DNA from: Symbiodinium natans
Taxonomy: Eukaryota; Sar; Dinophyceae; Suessiales; Symbiodiniaceae
Assembly (NCBI GenBank): GCA_905221605.1
Contig: CAJNDS010002477.1
Span: 246,001-310,000, forward strand
Reading direction: 5' to 3'
Length of the DNA stretch: 64,000 bases
Within the stretch, counting starts at the first letter, position 1. Every line of letters begins with the position of its first letter. Below are positions 35,283 through 46,476 of the stretch, one piece after another. The position numbers and the translations under genes are program-made. The notes beneath the pieces are model-generated. The model did no database searches and was not told the origin of the DNA. It saw only the letters and a program-made list of their open reading frames with translations.

Positions 35283-35423
35283 CACTAGCGAGCATTCCTG
35301 TCAGCGCAGTGAACAGGTTCATCAGAATTCCGGGATTGGTGTCTTTGCCACTCGGAGTGATGCACAGCTTCAGCATCTGCTGGAGTGCAGTGTAGATGTA
35401 GTTGCTTGTATCCATCGCTTGGG
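35283..35423 (-). CDS. Candidate internal exon, helical, unknown product
   Basis: Open minus-strand stretch after an AG acceptor (agcacccaag), reading AMDTSNYIYTALQQMLKLCI and PGILMNLFTALTGMLAS. Amphipathic helices are likely. No domain recognised and no linked exon shown. Confidence 0.45.
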
Positions 35424-36279
35424 TGCTGGCACCGGGTCAGTTTTGATCCGATGCAAAGTGTTGGTTCGCTCGGCCGGCTAGGTCGGGACCTCCTACCTGA
35501 GATCAATTGCTGAGCCTGCATTCCAGGCCGAGCCGAAGGCTTGTGTCACGTAGGTCGCGCAAGGGACGTTGGGCCGTTCTGCGATGGGTGTCAGGTTTTC
35601 AGGGAGCCGTTGGACTTGACATAATGGGGGGTACCAGAAATATCTATGGCACAGCCGAAAGGAAGATGCGAACTTTGGTCCTGGGACGGAGAGGGCTGTT
35701 CCAGACTAGCCTAAGTTTGTACAAGTGGTATGCTTCCTCTGTTGGCGAGGGCCAGTGTTTGTTCAACCGCAGCAATGTGTCATCCGAGCTGCCTGACTAA
35801 AACTCTGAAGAAAATTGTGAAGAAAACGCGTGGCCGACATTTGCCCAAACTGAAGCTCCCAATGGCTTGAAGCTGAGGTGTGGTCAGTGCCAGTGAAAGC
35901 GTGTCATCTGCGAACGACCTCAAACCCTCTATAATACAGCCCATACCGATTGCATGATATCAAGCACATTGATAAGAACGCCCTTACCATTGAGATGTGC
36001 TCAGTAGAACCGAAAGCCTGAATCCATTCCACAAATCGAAGCTGGACGCCACGTGCACTCAACTCCGACCGTTCGATAAACCTTCAACGAACTTCTTTTG
36101 GTAAGGTTTCTTGACGATTGCGTTGAGGCACGAGGGCCGTGTTGAGACGTCCGGGGCCTATTCGACTGTAGCAGCAAAGACCTCATAGACTTGCTGAGGG
36201 TCTAAAGCTTCAGGCTACGTTTCTTTCGGTTACCCTAAGCAGACTCAATCCCTGATCTCTGAGCCCATACGATTTGTTG

Positions 36280-36480
36280 GATTTTTTCGTAGCAACATCT
36301 GAGGATCGCTCTCGCGCTCGCCGTGCAACATCTCGGCACCGCGATCGGGGAAGATCTCCAACCTTACAACACTTTCCGGGCTCAGGGACTCGCGTATAGG
36401 GCTTAGGGATCACCACTTTTCCGACTGTCAGCAACTGTACTTTCAATTTAGGTTCCTGCCGAACCGGACCACGCAATGCC
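36280..36480 (-). CDS. Candidate exon, basic, unknown product
   Basis: Minus-strand frame reading KLKVQLLTVGKVVIPKPYTR and an Arg-rich continuation. Weak evidence. Confidence 0.22.
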
Positions 36481-36835
36481 TGGCACAGACACATCATTCG
36501 CAGCGCCAGCAGAGGTCGCCAAACTAGAAACTGTGCTGTTACTGGCACAGACAGCAGGACAGCTAGGCCGCTGCTGGATTTGCGGCTGTGCAAAAGCGAC
36601 TGTACTTGCCCACAATGAGGCGAAATACATTTGGTGCATTTTTCACGGTCTGGACTTTATTTAGCCTATAAGCAGATATGCAAGCCCCAGGGCCCAGGGC
36701 CCGCAGGTGCACCTGTCGGAGATACTGCGCTGAAGCTTCCGCTGCCTCAGGGCTGGTGAGCCTGTGCGGGTGTTTCGCGCTTGGCTTTCGGAGTTTGGTG
36801 TTGATGGTCTATGGCTTAGGCTTGCAGGGTGGGCG

Positions 36836-36862
36836 TGGGGGGGGGGGGGGGGGGGGGGGGGG
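36836..36862. repeat. Poly-G run of about 27 bases
   Basis: Uninterrupted g. Similar shorter runs lie at 34783-34796 (g), 38924-38937 (c), 41512-41525 (c), 41579-41602 (g with breaks) and 60937-60953 (c). Confidence 0.95.
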
Positions 36863-37455
36863 ACCCACAAATTGAACGTGAGGGGGCCTGTCTTTGCCGC
36901 CGTTGATGAGAAGCACAGCAGCCTCCTGTCCTGAAGGCACGGCTCCACTGCAGTTGAAGCCTAGAGACTGAGTTTAGGTAAGGATTCAGTGAAAAGACTT
37001 AACCCCAGACTCTAGACTTCGAAACGACCTGCAGGAACACTTGACGACCTTCAAGCCGTGGCGTGCCATGCCGCCGCTCCGGAAGCACCTCCCCGGCCAC
37101 CTAAGCACAAAGGTCTGCTTCTGCAGGTTCGGGTTTAGATCCGATGTAAAGTTCTAGGTGCAGGCCTGCGGTTTCGGGGTTGGACCGGAACTTTGGGTAG
37201 ATCCCAAACATGAAACCTGCTCTTGCCTCAACCATGCAGAATTCAAGGTACTGCCAAAGGAATGCTGAGGAACCCTTCGCCGCTTAGCCTGAAAGCTACC
37301 GAGCGGCCGCAACCGTACCACCGAGCGAAGCTCTGCCAAATGAAGCCGGCGGAGCCCTCGCGACATCAAGCCGAACCCTGGGGTTAGATCCCCGTGAGTT
37401 CAAGAAAAGAGCAGAACCAAGAATGTTCACGCCGAGTCTTACTGCGACCACTCTA

Positions 37456-37640
37456 AGTGGTCAGGCAAACATCCCAAACAGGGTCTGAAACAATGTTTAC
37501 AACGTTTGCTAGTTGCAGCTGCAACAGTATGCAACATGATGCGACATCTCTTGCTGTGGCAGCTGACTGGGCCGCAAGCTGTAGCAGCATGTCCAGCACC
37601 ACGGAGCCTGCAACGCCAAAACCAGCGCAAGATGATTGGA
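37456..37640 (-). CDS. Candidate hydrophobic exon, unknown product
   Basis: A minus-strand frame without ATG, open for about 60 codons to a stop at 37456, reading GSVVLDMLLQLAAQSAATAR and LLQLQLANVVNIVSDPVWDV. It may follow a gcag acceptor near 37605. Membrane-associated or packed helices are likely. Confidence 0.38.
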
Positions 37641-38681
37641 TGACAGCTTGGCTCAGGGTTCAGGATCTGCCTCCCTGGCCATAGCCGAACAAGAAGATCT
37701 CGTTCAGGCACCAACCTTGTGCCCGCTGTCAGCGAAGTTGCTTCAACCAAAACCGATCGGTTGCGTCGAGATTTGAAGCCTTCCAATCACGTATCTCTTC
37801 CGCAGTATGAAACAATTTAATGATTGGGGTTGAAATTGAAACTGGCCAAGCAATGCTTGGCATCCGGCCGACTTCGGCAGTCAGAACGCTTATGGCTTTC
37901 CAGAGTAGGTCTTTGCCTTGTCCAGGTGAGTGGCAACTGATGCAACCGTGCCATGCTGGGGCATCGCAAACTGAATTCGAGAACCGACACGAAACCCTAC
38001 ACCGGACCTAAACCTCCAAATCCTTCAAGCTACAAGCTAAATCCCCAAAACCGCAAGTGTGCTTACCAGCCACTCACTCCTGTCAGGGTACGGTGCGTGA
38101 GCGAACGGGGAATGGTCGTCGAGCGGTGTGCTACTCCTCTTTCTTCGGCGCCAAAACTGAATTGTGGGCGGCCACATTTCCCGAGTCTGGTGGCCGGCAA
38201 CTGACTGTAAAGGCGGGAAGCCACCCGAAAGGTTCCTCCGCAAAGGGCGCAAACAGGATTTGTTGTTGGGCCTTCCAGATTGCCCAAGCCTGGACAGCCC
38301 ATCTGGAATGTGGAGATTCGCCATCTGGGAGTCCAGGAGCGAGAGAAGGAGAAACGCAGAGTTTTAGGTCTTAAACTTAAATTTTCAGGATTTACGGTCA
38401 GGGTTCTGGATTGACCTGCTCACGAGCGAGCCACATTGCAAGATATTGCCAGAACCAGATTGAGTCAGCGATTCTTGCAGCAAGTGTGCGTCTGGAGTTA
38501 GTTTCGGTCGCCACGATACCGAAAACCCCTGCGGCGGTCAGACGATGTCGCTGCCTTTGTGCCCTCCACACGAGCATCTTTTTGTGTCACTGAGGATGTC
38601 GCATGACTCCATGGACTTCAGCCGTCGGCGCTCCTCCCAAGGAGACAGCCTTTGGGGTTAGGGCTCACACAGCCTGCTAGA

Positions 38682-38775
38682 GCTACCCGATGTCCTTTGG
38701 AGATGGCTGGATAAAGTCCTGCGGGAACATGCTCCAGAGTTGCTCCCAGGGTACTGCAATCTGTGCTGCCAGGGG
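38682..38775 (-). CDS. Candidate internal exon, unknown product
   Basis: From acceptor ctggcag to donor acatcgg|gtagct, reading AQIAVPWEQLWSMFPQDFIQ then PSPKDIG. Coding-like with clean borders; no domain recognised. Confidence 0.45.
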
Positions 38776-38879
38776 GCCCCGGTGGTCTCATCCCACATGG
38801 AGAACCAACTGCGGCGGCAAGGTACAGATGGCTTCATACACTCGAACCCTGAAATCAACTCCCAATCTTTGAAACTAAA

Positions 38880-39120
38880 CTCTAAACCTTAAGCTCGAAA
38901 CTCTAAACCCTAAACCCTAAACCCCCCCCCCCCCCACCCAAAGTTTCGCCCGCCCCCGTTCCGAGCCCAATTGCCTGAAGCCGGGTGGGTCGTCCAGGAG
39001 CTCTTCTGGGAGAGCCTGGCGGAGGAAACCTTGATGTCTAGGGCTTAGGGTTTAGGGTTTAGCGGTTTAGGGGTTTAGGGGCAGAGGGTTTAGGGTTTAG
39101 GGTTTAGAGTTTGGGGTTTC
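38880..39120. repeat. Facing telomere-like clusters
   Basis: C-strand ccctaaa at 38893-38925 followed by a poly-C run, then G-strand tttaggg words at 39043-39115. The two orientations point toward each other across about 120 bases of unique sequence. More C-strand units lie at 39437-39470 and 39640-39660. Confidence 0.85.
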
Positions 39121-41150
39121 TTTTGGGTTTCAAGCAGTCGGAAGTTTCAGGGCATTGGCAGGGTCTCGGGCCCTTGGTTCAAGTTTGTTGGTCTTGGTTT
39201 AGGGTTGCGTTTGGGGCTTCGGTGTTTTCTGGGGTCTTAACGTTTCGGGCCCGGCTTGTTGCAAGATTAACGGGTTTTAGGGGGTAGGACGGCCAGGGAT
39301 CACGTCCAAGAGCGCGTCGAAGGAGTATGAGCTTCGGCAGAGTGGCTCACACCGGTTTCCCCAACAACCCGGACTAACGAGGCTTTATAGGCTTACAGGC
39401 TTTTCGGGCTAAAGTCCCAAATCGCAAACTCCTGAACCTTAAACCCTAAACCCTAAACCCTAAACCCTTGAGACCATGCAGGCGGGCCTCTGGGGCATTG
39501 AACACCAGGCAAGCAGTCAGCGGCAGGCGCATTGTCTGGGCGAAGTCGACGAAAGGCTCCTCCATCACTCAAGAACTTTTTAGGCCCTTTTAAAGTAAAT
39601 CTTTAAAACATGTTTTAAAAACACAAACAACTAAACGCTAAACCCTAAACCCTAAACCCTATGAAACATAGACGCAAGAGTTCTGGGACTTGGGGCTTCG
39701 GTCTCAAGCACCTTCCGGCCGCCAAAGCCATGCAGAAGGAGAAGCAGGTTCCGTTCCTAGGGTTGAGGGTTAGGGTTTGGTCTCAGAATCATCTGAGCTT
39801 GCCACTCCAAGTGGCTCAAGTTTTTCAGGATTGGGGCATGGGGCAAAAACCAAAGAAACTTGGCCATCGAAACGTGCACCGACATCATGACAGCCCCGGG
39901 AAAGGGGGAGGGGGGGGGGAGGGCGGGGCAGCAGAACATGAGCAGAACATGCCAAACTCTCAGGGGCTTCGGGCTTCGGGGATGTCGGCTGTCGGCCTAG
40001 CCAAGAATCCAAGCCAGCGCAGTCGCCCGAACCTGGGACATCAGATGGCTCAGCCACACCCCGCATGAATCCTCCGTAGACCTATAAACATCCCTCAACT
40101 CATCCCAGACCCAGGCTCAGGCCTTCTTTCCCGCTCTTGGCCTCACCGTGCAAAGGTCACAGAAACAACCAGAGACAGAGATGGCAGACACTCGAAAGCA
40201 GGCCTTGGGTGGGAAGCCAAGGACATGGCAGATGTGCCATGGATGTACTGGAAGTCTTGCATTCCTGCCATGGGCCATGTGGCCATGCACACCCCATGAC
40301 CATCACTGCTGGATGCAGGGTGCATTCTGCACACGCCCTCGCTCAGCGTTCCATCCCAGTGAACCTTCCCACCCAACCGAAGCCCCAAACTTTTTGGCTA
40401 AGTTCGTGGCTTCAGATGACACCGTGGGTACCACCGAGCGCTCAGACTTTCCTATCGTCCTTGAAATCGAAGCTTCGAAACTTCCGCCCGAGTCCCCACA
40501 ATTGTCGCTAACTCCCACCTTGCCTAGAGGGACTCGGGAGCCTTTACATATTGAAGAAGAACTACAACCCCTCTGAAAAATGCAAAATGTTGTGGGCCCT
40601 TAGGGAAATCTGCACCCACATGAGGGTTGATCAACAGTATTTCATCTGGATGTGGTTGCTTCGCTCAGTTTGGTTTTCCTTCCGCGCGCGTCTTTCGCTC
40701 GCCATGTTCGTCGTCGGCGTCGTCGTCGTCGTCGCAGGAGTAACAGTGGCGGCAGAAGCAGTAGAAACAGCAGTGGGAGTTAAAGCTGGATGTGTGAGGT
40801 TCCGTGGAGTTTGGGAATGAGATTTGAGGGTTCGAGGGGTCTCGTGACCCATGGGGTCTGGTTCAACTTGAAGTACGACTCCAAGTCGCGGGCGGCCCAT
40901 CTTTGACGGCCACTTCCACATCTGTTTCGTGGACTTTCGCGGAAACCTACTACGATTTTCCAAAACTGGGCACACAAGCTGCCATTGATCACAAGCTTGG
41001 CTACACGGTCGCTGGGGCAGGAAAGGTGCTGGGACATGTATATACAAACTCACACGAACTGCTGCGTTGGGCTGCCTCTGGGGAAGTTCCATTTCGATGG
41101 TCTTAGCCTCACCTCGGTCCAGATGCTGGATTTTGGGGAAAGTCACGACT
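39121..41150. other. No confident gene
   Basis: Several open stretches on both strands (for example 40380-40570 plus, 40500-40320 minus) look coding-like but contradict each other. A short gtcgtcg triplet patch lies at 40710-40735. Confidence 0.25.
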
Positions 41151-41156
41151 GCCGTC

Positions 41157-41255
41157 CTTGAAAGAGCTGCAAACGCCAGTGATCTGTCTGAGACAGCTTC
41201 CCTCCTGGCTCTCGCAGTTGTCTGTAGTTCCTGCTCCACACGCAGCACCTCACTC
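41157..41255 (-). CDS. Candidate coiled-coil exon with GA donor
   Basis: A 99-base stretch reading EVLRVEQELQTTARARREAV then SDRSLAFAALS, ending ctttcaag|gacggc, a GA-type donor like those in the better-supported genes here. Likely helical. No linked exon shown. Confidence 0.4.
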
Positions 41256-41439
41256 AAAGCCAGATGTTGCACGTGAACATGTGATATTAAGCCTCGCTCT
41301 GCTGGGCACGAGCTGTAAGAGATACACCGATACACCCATGCCGGTGTCAACCCCCTGCCTGACCCGGACCCCCCTCACGCCTGGGTTTATGGGGTTTCCC
41401 CCCTCCCTGTGGTTCATGGGGGGTTTAAGCGTTAGTGTT

Positions 41440-41815
41440 TACAGGGCCTGCCCATGTTCATGGTGAGTTTAGGGTTCAGGGTCTAGGGTTATGTTGAATA
41501 GCACATGTGTGCCCCCCCCCCCCCTCCTAGTACGCCCCCAAACCCTGACTGACAACGCTAGACCCACCACGAACCACGGGGGGCGGGGGGGGGGGGGGGG
41601 GAGGGGGACACCCTAAACCTAAACCCTACACCCGGAAACTTAAGCCCCAAAACCTACACCCACCATGAACCACAGGAAGGAAGAGAAAAAAAACCGGAAC
41701 AGCCTTCACCCCAACCCTAAACCCGCAGACCTTAAAGTCCAAGCCCACCATGAACCACGGGGGCCAAAGCGATACAGCCTAACCCTAAACTTGAAAACCC
41801 TAAACCCACCATGAA
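41440..41815. repeat. G/C homopolymers, CCCTAAA words and a repeated aacccaccatgaaccac phrase
   Basis: Poly-C at 41512, poly-G at 41579-41602, and ccctaaac words at 41612-41632, 41715 and 41785. The phrase cccaccatgaaccac(a/g) recurs at 41657, 41745 and 41805, so this is a diverged tandem block of about 60-90 bases per unit. Confidence 0.7.
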
Positions 41816-42764
41816 CCACAGACCATCAACCACAGAAGGGGAGGGTTCGTGGAGTGCCCAACCCCAGTGCGTCCCTGGAGTGCCCAACCGCAGAGTATCC
41901 CTGGAGTGCCCAACCCCAGAGTATCTCTACCCAGAGAGGGTGGAAATGTTCGAAGTAAAACATGTTGTTCCATGCCTCCGGCCTTCTGCTTCTTATGTTT
42001 ATTGCTTTTGCTTCTTCTCGTGCTTTGTTTTGGCTTACGCCATTTTGTGTTCTGCCTTTGTGTCTTGTGCTTTGTCTATGCCTTTGGCGTTCTGCTTTTC
42101 ACGCTGTTTGCTGGCTTTTGGGTTCAACCCCCTCTCCAGTCCTCCCCCCCTTTCCTCTCTCCCTCCGCATACCCCCCTCTTTACTGCTGCAGACGGAAGA
42201 TTACATGCAAAAACTCTCCAGACACGGACCATGCGCGACCCTGCCAAATCCATGTGCTCCCGACATCAGAAACCCACAACGCATGCACTATTTGGGGAAC
42301 TTCCTCATAACTCCTGCATTCTATTCAATTCTCATTGCACGCCCCTACCCTAAAACCCTTGCGCCTAAAACGTCGAAAAACACAATTCGGCCCGTGGCTG
42401 CGTTTTGAGGTGCAGAGCCTCCCTGAGAACTGCTGAAGTCGGCACTGAGGCTGCGGTTGGGGACGCCTTGCCTGAGGCCAAGGCTGGGCATTTGTTTGAA
42501 AGCCTAAAACGGCCTAAACTGTCTACGCTTCAACAACCCCACATGCTGGAACACACTTCTGTGTAGCCAATGGAGCGCTCAGCTGCTTAGCTCGAGACGA
42601 AGCTTGAGGAAATCAGCTTGCAGTTGCAGAAGTAGCTGCGCACCTTGAGGCTTTCAGGCTTTCTAACATCTCAGTGTGTGGAGTCCGGGTCGTTCCGTCA
42701 TTCTTGGCAGGGCAGCTGAGTGTGCACTTGTGCGCGTGTGTGGCTGTGCGGGTGTGCGAGTGTG

Positions 42765-42790
42765 TGTGTGTGAGAGAGAGAGAGAGAGAA
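42765..42790. repeat. Short GT then GA microsatellite
   Basis: gtgtgtgtg followed directly by gagagagagagaga. Confidence 0.85.
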
Positions 42791-43394
42791 ATATCCTAGC
42801 GCATGGATGGATGGGGCCACTCCAACATCGCAACCTTGGATCTCGAACCCACAAAACCCTCATAACCTGCAAACAGCAAACCCCACACCCTAAATCCTGA
42901 AGACTAATCTAGCACTTCGGGAAAACTGCTTGATTAGGCTGCGGGCTTTAAACTTTAATCCCGCAATGGATGCACTGGGTGATGTTGAGCGCTGAAACAC
43001 TAAGCGCTGAGCTCTGCCCATCGGTAAGGCCAGCCTCAACCCGCTGTCTCTGCGCTACGGCCTCTGCAACTAAAAGCCCCGGACCCTTCAAAACCTAGAC
43101 CCTGAATCCTAGAGGCATTTAGGATTTGATTCAAAGAGCCTGAGGCAAACAGATGGACCGCAAGGCAGCTGAGAATCCCGACGTCCGTCTGACATTTCTG
43201 AAGCCGCGACAGAACCTCGATGTCAAGGCCTACTAAGTTACTACATCAGACAGCCACCCATGGACGAAAAGGGGTCACCCCAGGCAAGTCACATGAGCAT
43301 GAGAAGATTGCAGCCCCCTGCCGGCGACGTTCTTTCACGACTTGCAGGCTCGACATCCTTCCTCTGGTGTGTCTTGCGGCCTCTCATTGTCCCT

Positions 43395-43560
43395 CGGAAG
43401 CGTCTCAGGGACCCCGATTCAGAGGTCTCGTCCGTGTTGCCCTGTCGAGGAAGACGATGTAGATGTCCACAAAGCGTGTCCCCAACAATGCTGTGCACAT
43501 TGATGTGGCTGATGACCTGCTCTGCGATGCCTTGTGCTCTGAACCCTGAACTCACATCAG
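43395..43560 (-). CDS. Candidate exon, unknown product, frame ambiguous
   Basis: Two minus frames look plausible: GIAEQVISHINVHSIVGDTL and CTALLGTRFVDIYIVFLDRA. The second has the higher GC third-position content seen in supported exons. It lies just beyond the 3' end of the kinase gene, so it would belong to the next gene. Confidence 0.3.
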
Positions 43561-43590
43561 CGCAGCCAAGCGAGACTGCGAGCCCACCTT

Positions 43591-46400
43591 CTAGTGCACA
43601 ACATCATGCTTCTTTTCCCTCTTGTAGAGGAGGGTTGAGAGATCATCGAACTCCGTCGAAGGAGTCCCTTCCTTGAGGTGGGTCAAGATAAGGATGAGGT
43701 CGGTTCCATGACCTGGGAGGTTTTGGGAATCTCTGCTTCGTCTCAAAACATGCAAAATGCAAACCCTGGCCTTGAACCTGGAACCTGCAGCAAACACCAC
43801 TGTCTTGCCGGGCGCACGAGAGGGTGCCATCATGCGAAGGTTTCTGCAGCTTCTCCCCCACGAGGCGAGAAGAGCAGTTGTGTAAGAGTGGTCGCAGCTT
43901 GCTGCAACCACTCTTGAGAGTCCCCCCATCACTTAAAGCAAATTAAGGGTTGCTCGTTCCCCTCGTTACCGGCGATTTGTTGTCTTCAGTTCCATTGCAT
44001 ATGTTCGAACCAGGCACTGAACAAGTTGGTGCTTCTTCTGCCACAGTTTGCTTGCAGTCCGACATGATTTGCGCAGCCTTCTTCGAAGAGAAGCACGGCA
44101 TGATTTGCTACAGGTTGCCGCTTCAGCAGCCAACCATGCATTGGGACACCCTGCCTGGCGAAGGTATTTACTTGCTTGTAACGCTCGCTTTTGCGAGTTG
44201 CCTTCTGGCAGACCCCTAAAAAAATCACAACCTTGGACGGCAACCCGAAGCCGAGGCTGGTGCCAGGGAGCGCTTGCATGAAGACGTCCCCTCCGAAGTA
44301 TTGCGCATGAAGGCCTTGCCCCCACTTCTTTGCGAGGGGCCGGAGTTAGGGTTTCCGGCACGATGCCCCCGATGTGATCAGGCATGGGCATCCCAGTCTT
44401 AAGTTTGAATGAATCCAACTATGGCCCCTGAACCCTACGTAAGCTCGGGGCGAGTCAGCGGAAGCCCAAAGCCATATCCTGCCAGCTCGCTGCGCCTCGG
44501 ACACTGGTGAACCAGCAATGTACACAGGATTTGGGATGTCTTGAAATTTCGAGATCTGCTTGGCGGACAGGAGCATCTGTCGGCTTTTCAGGCCATGGAA
44601 ACCCTCCCAAGAAGATCCGAACCCCTTCCCTGACTTCAGTGCTCTTCGATGTGCATGGCTAGTTCTGCACCAGGGTGGTAGGTAAGGCGACTTACCAACA
44701 AACTTCATCAAGGTACGTAGAAACATTCTAGGGACTCATGAGGTCTCAGGCAAGCAGTAGCGAAACAAGCCCCCGACTCGTGAGGCTTGGAATCCATTCC
44801 GCGATCCCAACCTCAGCAGGGTGCTTAAGGGCTTTTGGGAGTTTAGGGGGATTTTAGGGGGATTTTGGGGGTTTAGGGGGTTTAGGGGGTTTAGGGGGTT
44901 TAGGGGGTTTAGGGATTAAACCCTAAACCCTAAACCTGCAACCAATCCGAAGGCTTCTATCTTCTCAGCGAAGCAACTGCAAGATTCTTCCGCATATTGG
45001 AAGGCTTCCGTGCTCTTTCTGTTGACATCCACGGTCGTCCAGCCATATTGCCAAGCCTCCCCCGACAACCCCGCCCGCATCTTAAACCTGCCATGGATGT
45101 TTAAAAATCGAGGGTTGGGGGTTCAAGGTGACTTGGGCTTCGGGCCCGGTTTTGATTGACGCTTCTAATCTCACTCACATGCCTCTCGCTGCACGCTCTT
45201 TGGCATGCCACCCCCGTGGTCCGATATCTTGAAGATCACGTGAATGTCCTCGGACGTTGTACGAACGCTTGCTGCATTGTAGTCGAGACATTTTGCCTTT
45301 GTCGCCTTTGGGATCTGGTCGACCTGCTGTTGAGATGATACGAGCTCTTACAAGGGTTTGCGGAACCTTGGGTCTTGAGATGTCTTGAGAGCGATGCAGC
45401 CTCTTCCAAATTGGCACAACCGTGTCCAATCGTGCACTTCACACCAGAGCTGTCGAGCTTGCGGACAAGTGGTCAAGCTGTTGTAGCGCAAAGCAAACTC
45501 AATAATCGAAAACCGTCACCTTCAACTCAAAAATCGCAACCGTCGATTTGAGATCAAACATGTTGCGGTCGAACGACCCCCTGCTGAAGCTCCACCGCAA
45601 CATGAGGTAGCTTGTCTGATGTGGTACTCCTGGCATGCGATTGGAACCAGAGACACACACACACACACACATCTGCATGCAACTTGCACCATGACATGTC
45701 CTCAATCATTGACACTGGCGTATGTCAAAGATCGTTGCGCGTTAACACTTTTCTAGGCACCTGAGTATAGAACCAGCTCTTGGAAGCCTGAAGACATGTG
45801 GCTGGCTAAACACTCATAGCTCAGCTAGGACTTCGAGTTCAGGCGAACAAATCTTGGTGTTCTGGGTGTTTTCAGAACATGGTTCTGCTGAATATGAACC
45901 GTTGGCTATCTTCAAAATTCTCGCTGTCTGATTTGTGTGGCGTTCTGCATCTGGAGGCCTGGGTCTGATGTTCAGGCACCTGAAGGTTCTTGAGGCGTGA
46001 ATATCAACATAAACGTCATGGCGCATTCAGCTGGAGCTATCTCACACAGACCGTGAGTCCAACAGCGCTTTGGAAGAATTGCCGTCTGGAGCACACGCAA
46101 ATCCATCCGAAGCTGGATAGAAACATATGTGCAAGCCTGGGCACGTCGAACTGAAGTCATCTTGCTTTAGGCCACTACATGCAGATGATCAGTCTCCACA
46201 TCAACTTGTGATGGACTGCTTCGGGTGCCATCATCGCGCCCCCTCGCCATTCGAATGTTGTTTACACACACTCTCTTTCTTTCTTTCTTTCTGCGCACCT
46301 AACCCCCTTTATTCAAGGGGGCCGCCCGAAGGCACACTCTCTCTCTCTCTCTCTCTTTCTCTCTCGTCCTGCCTTCCTTCAGCTCCCTTGGCCTCCTTCC

Positions 46401-46476
<76 letters not shown>

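Noticed and set aside
40380-40570. Plus-strand coding exon (LPPESPQLSLTPTLPRG)
   Set aside because: The minus strand is equally plausible here and all firm genes are on minus; no splice links either way.
43990-44161. A plus-strand exon-like stretch with a good acceptor (ttgttgtcttcag) and donor (gcgaag|gtattt)
   Set aside because: It lies inside an intron of the better-supported minus-strand kinase gene (between exons 44314-44264 and 43712-43591) and has no family likeness.
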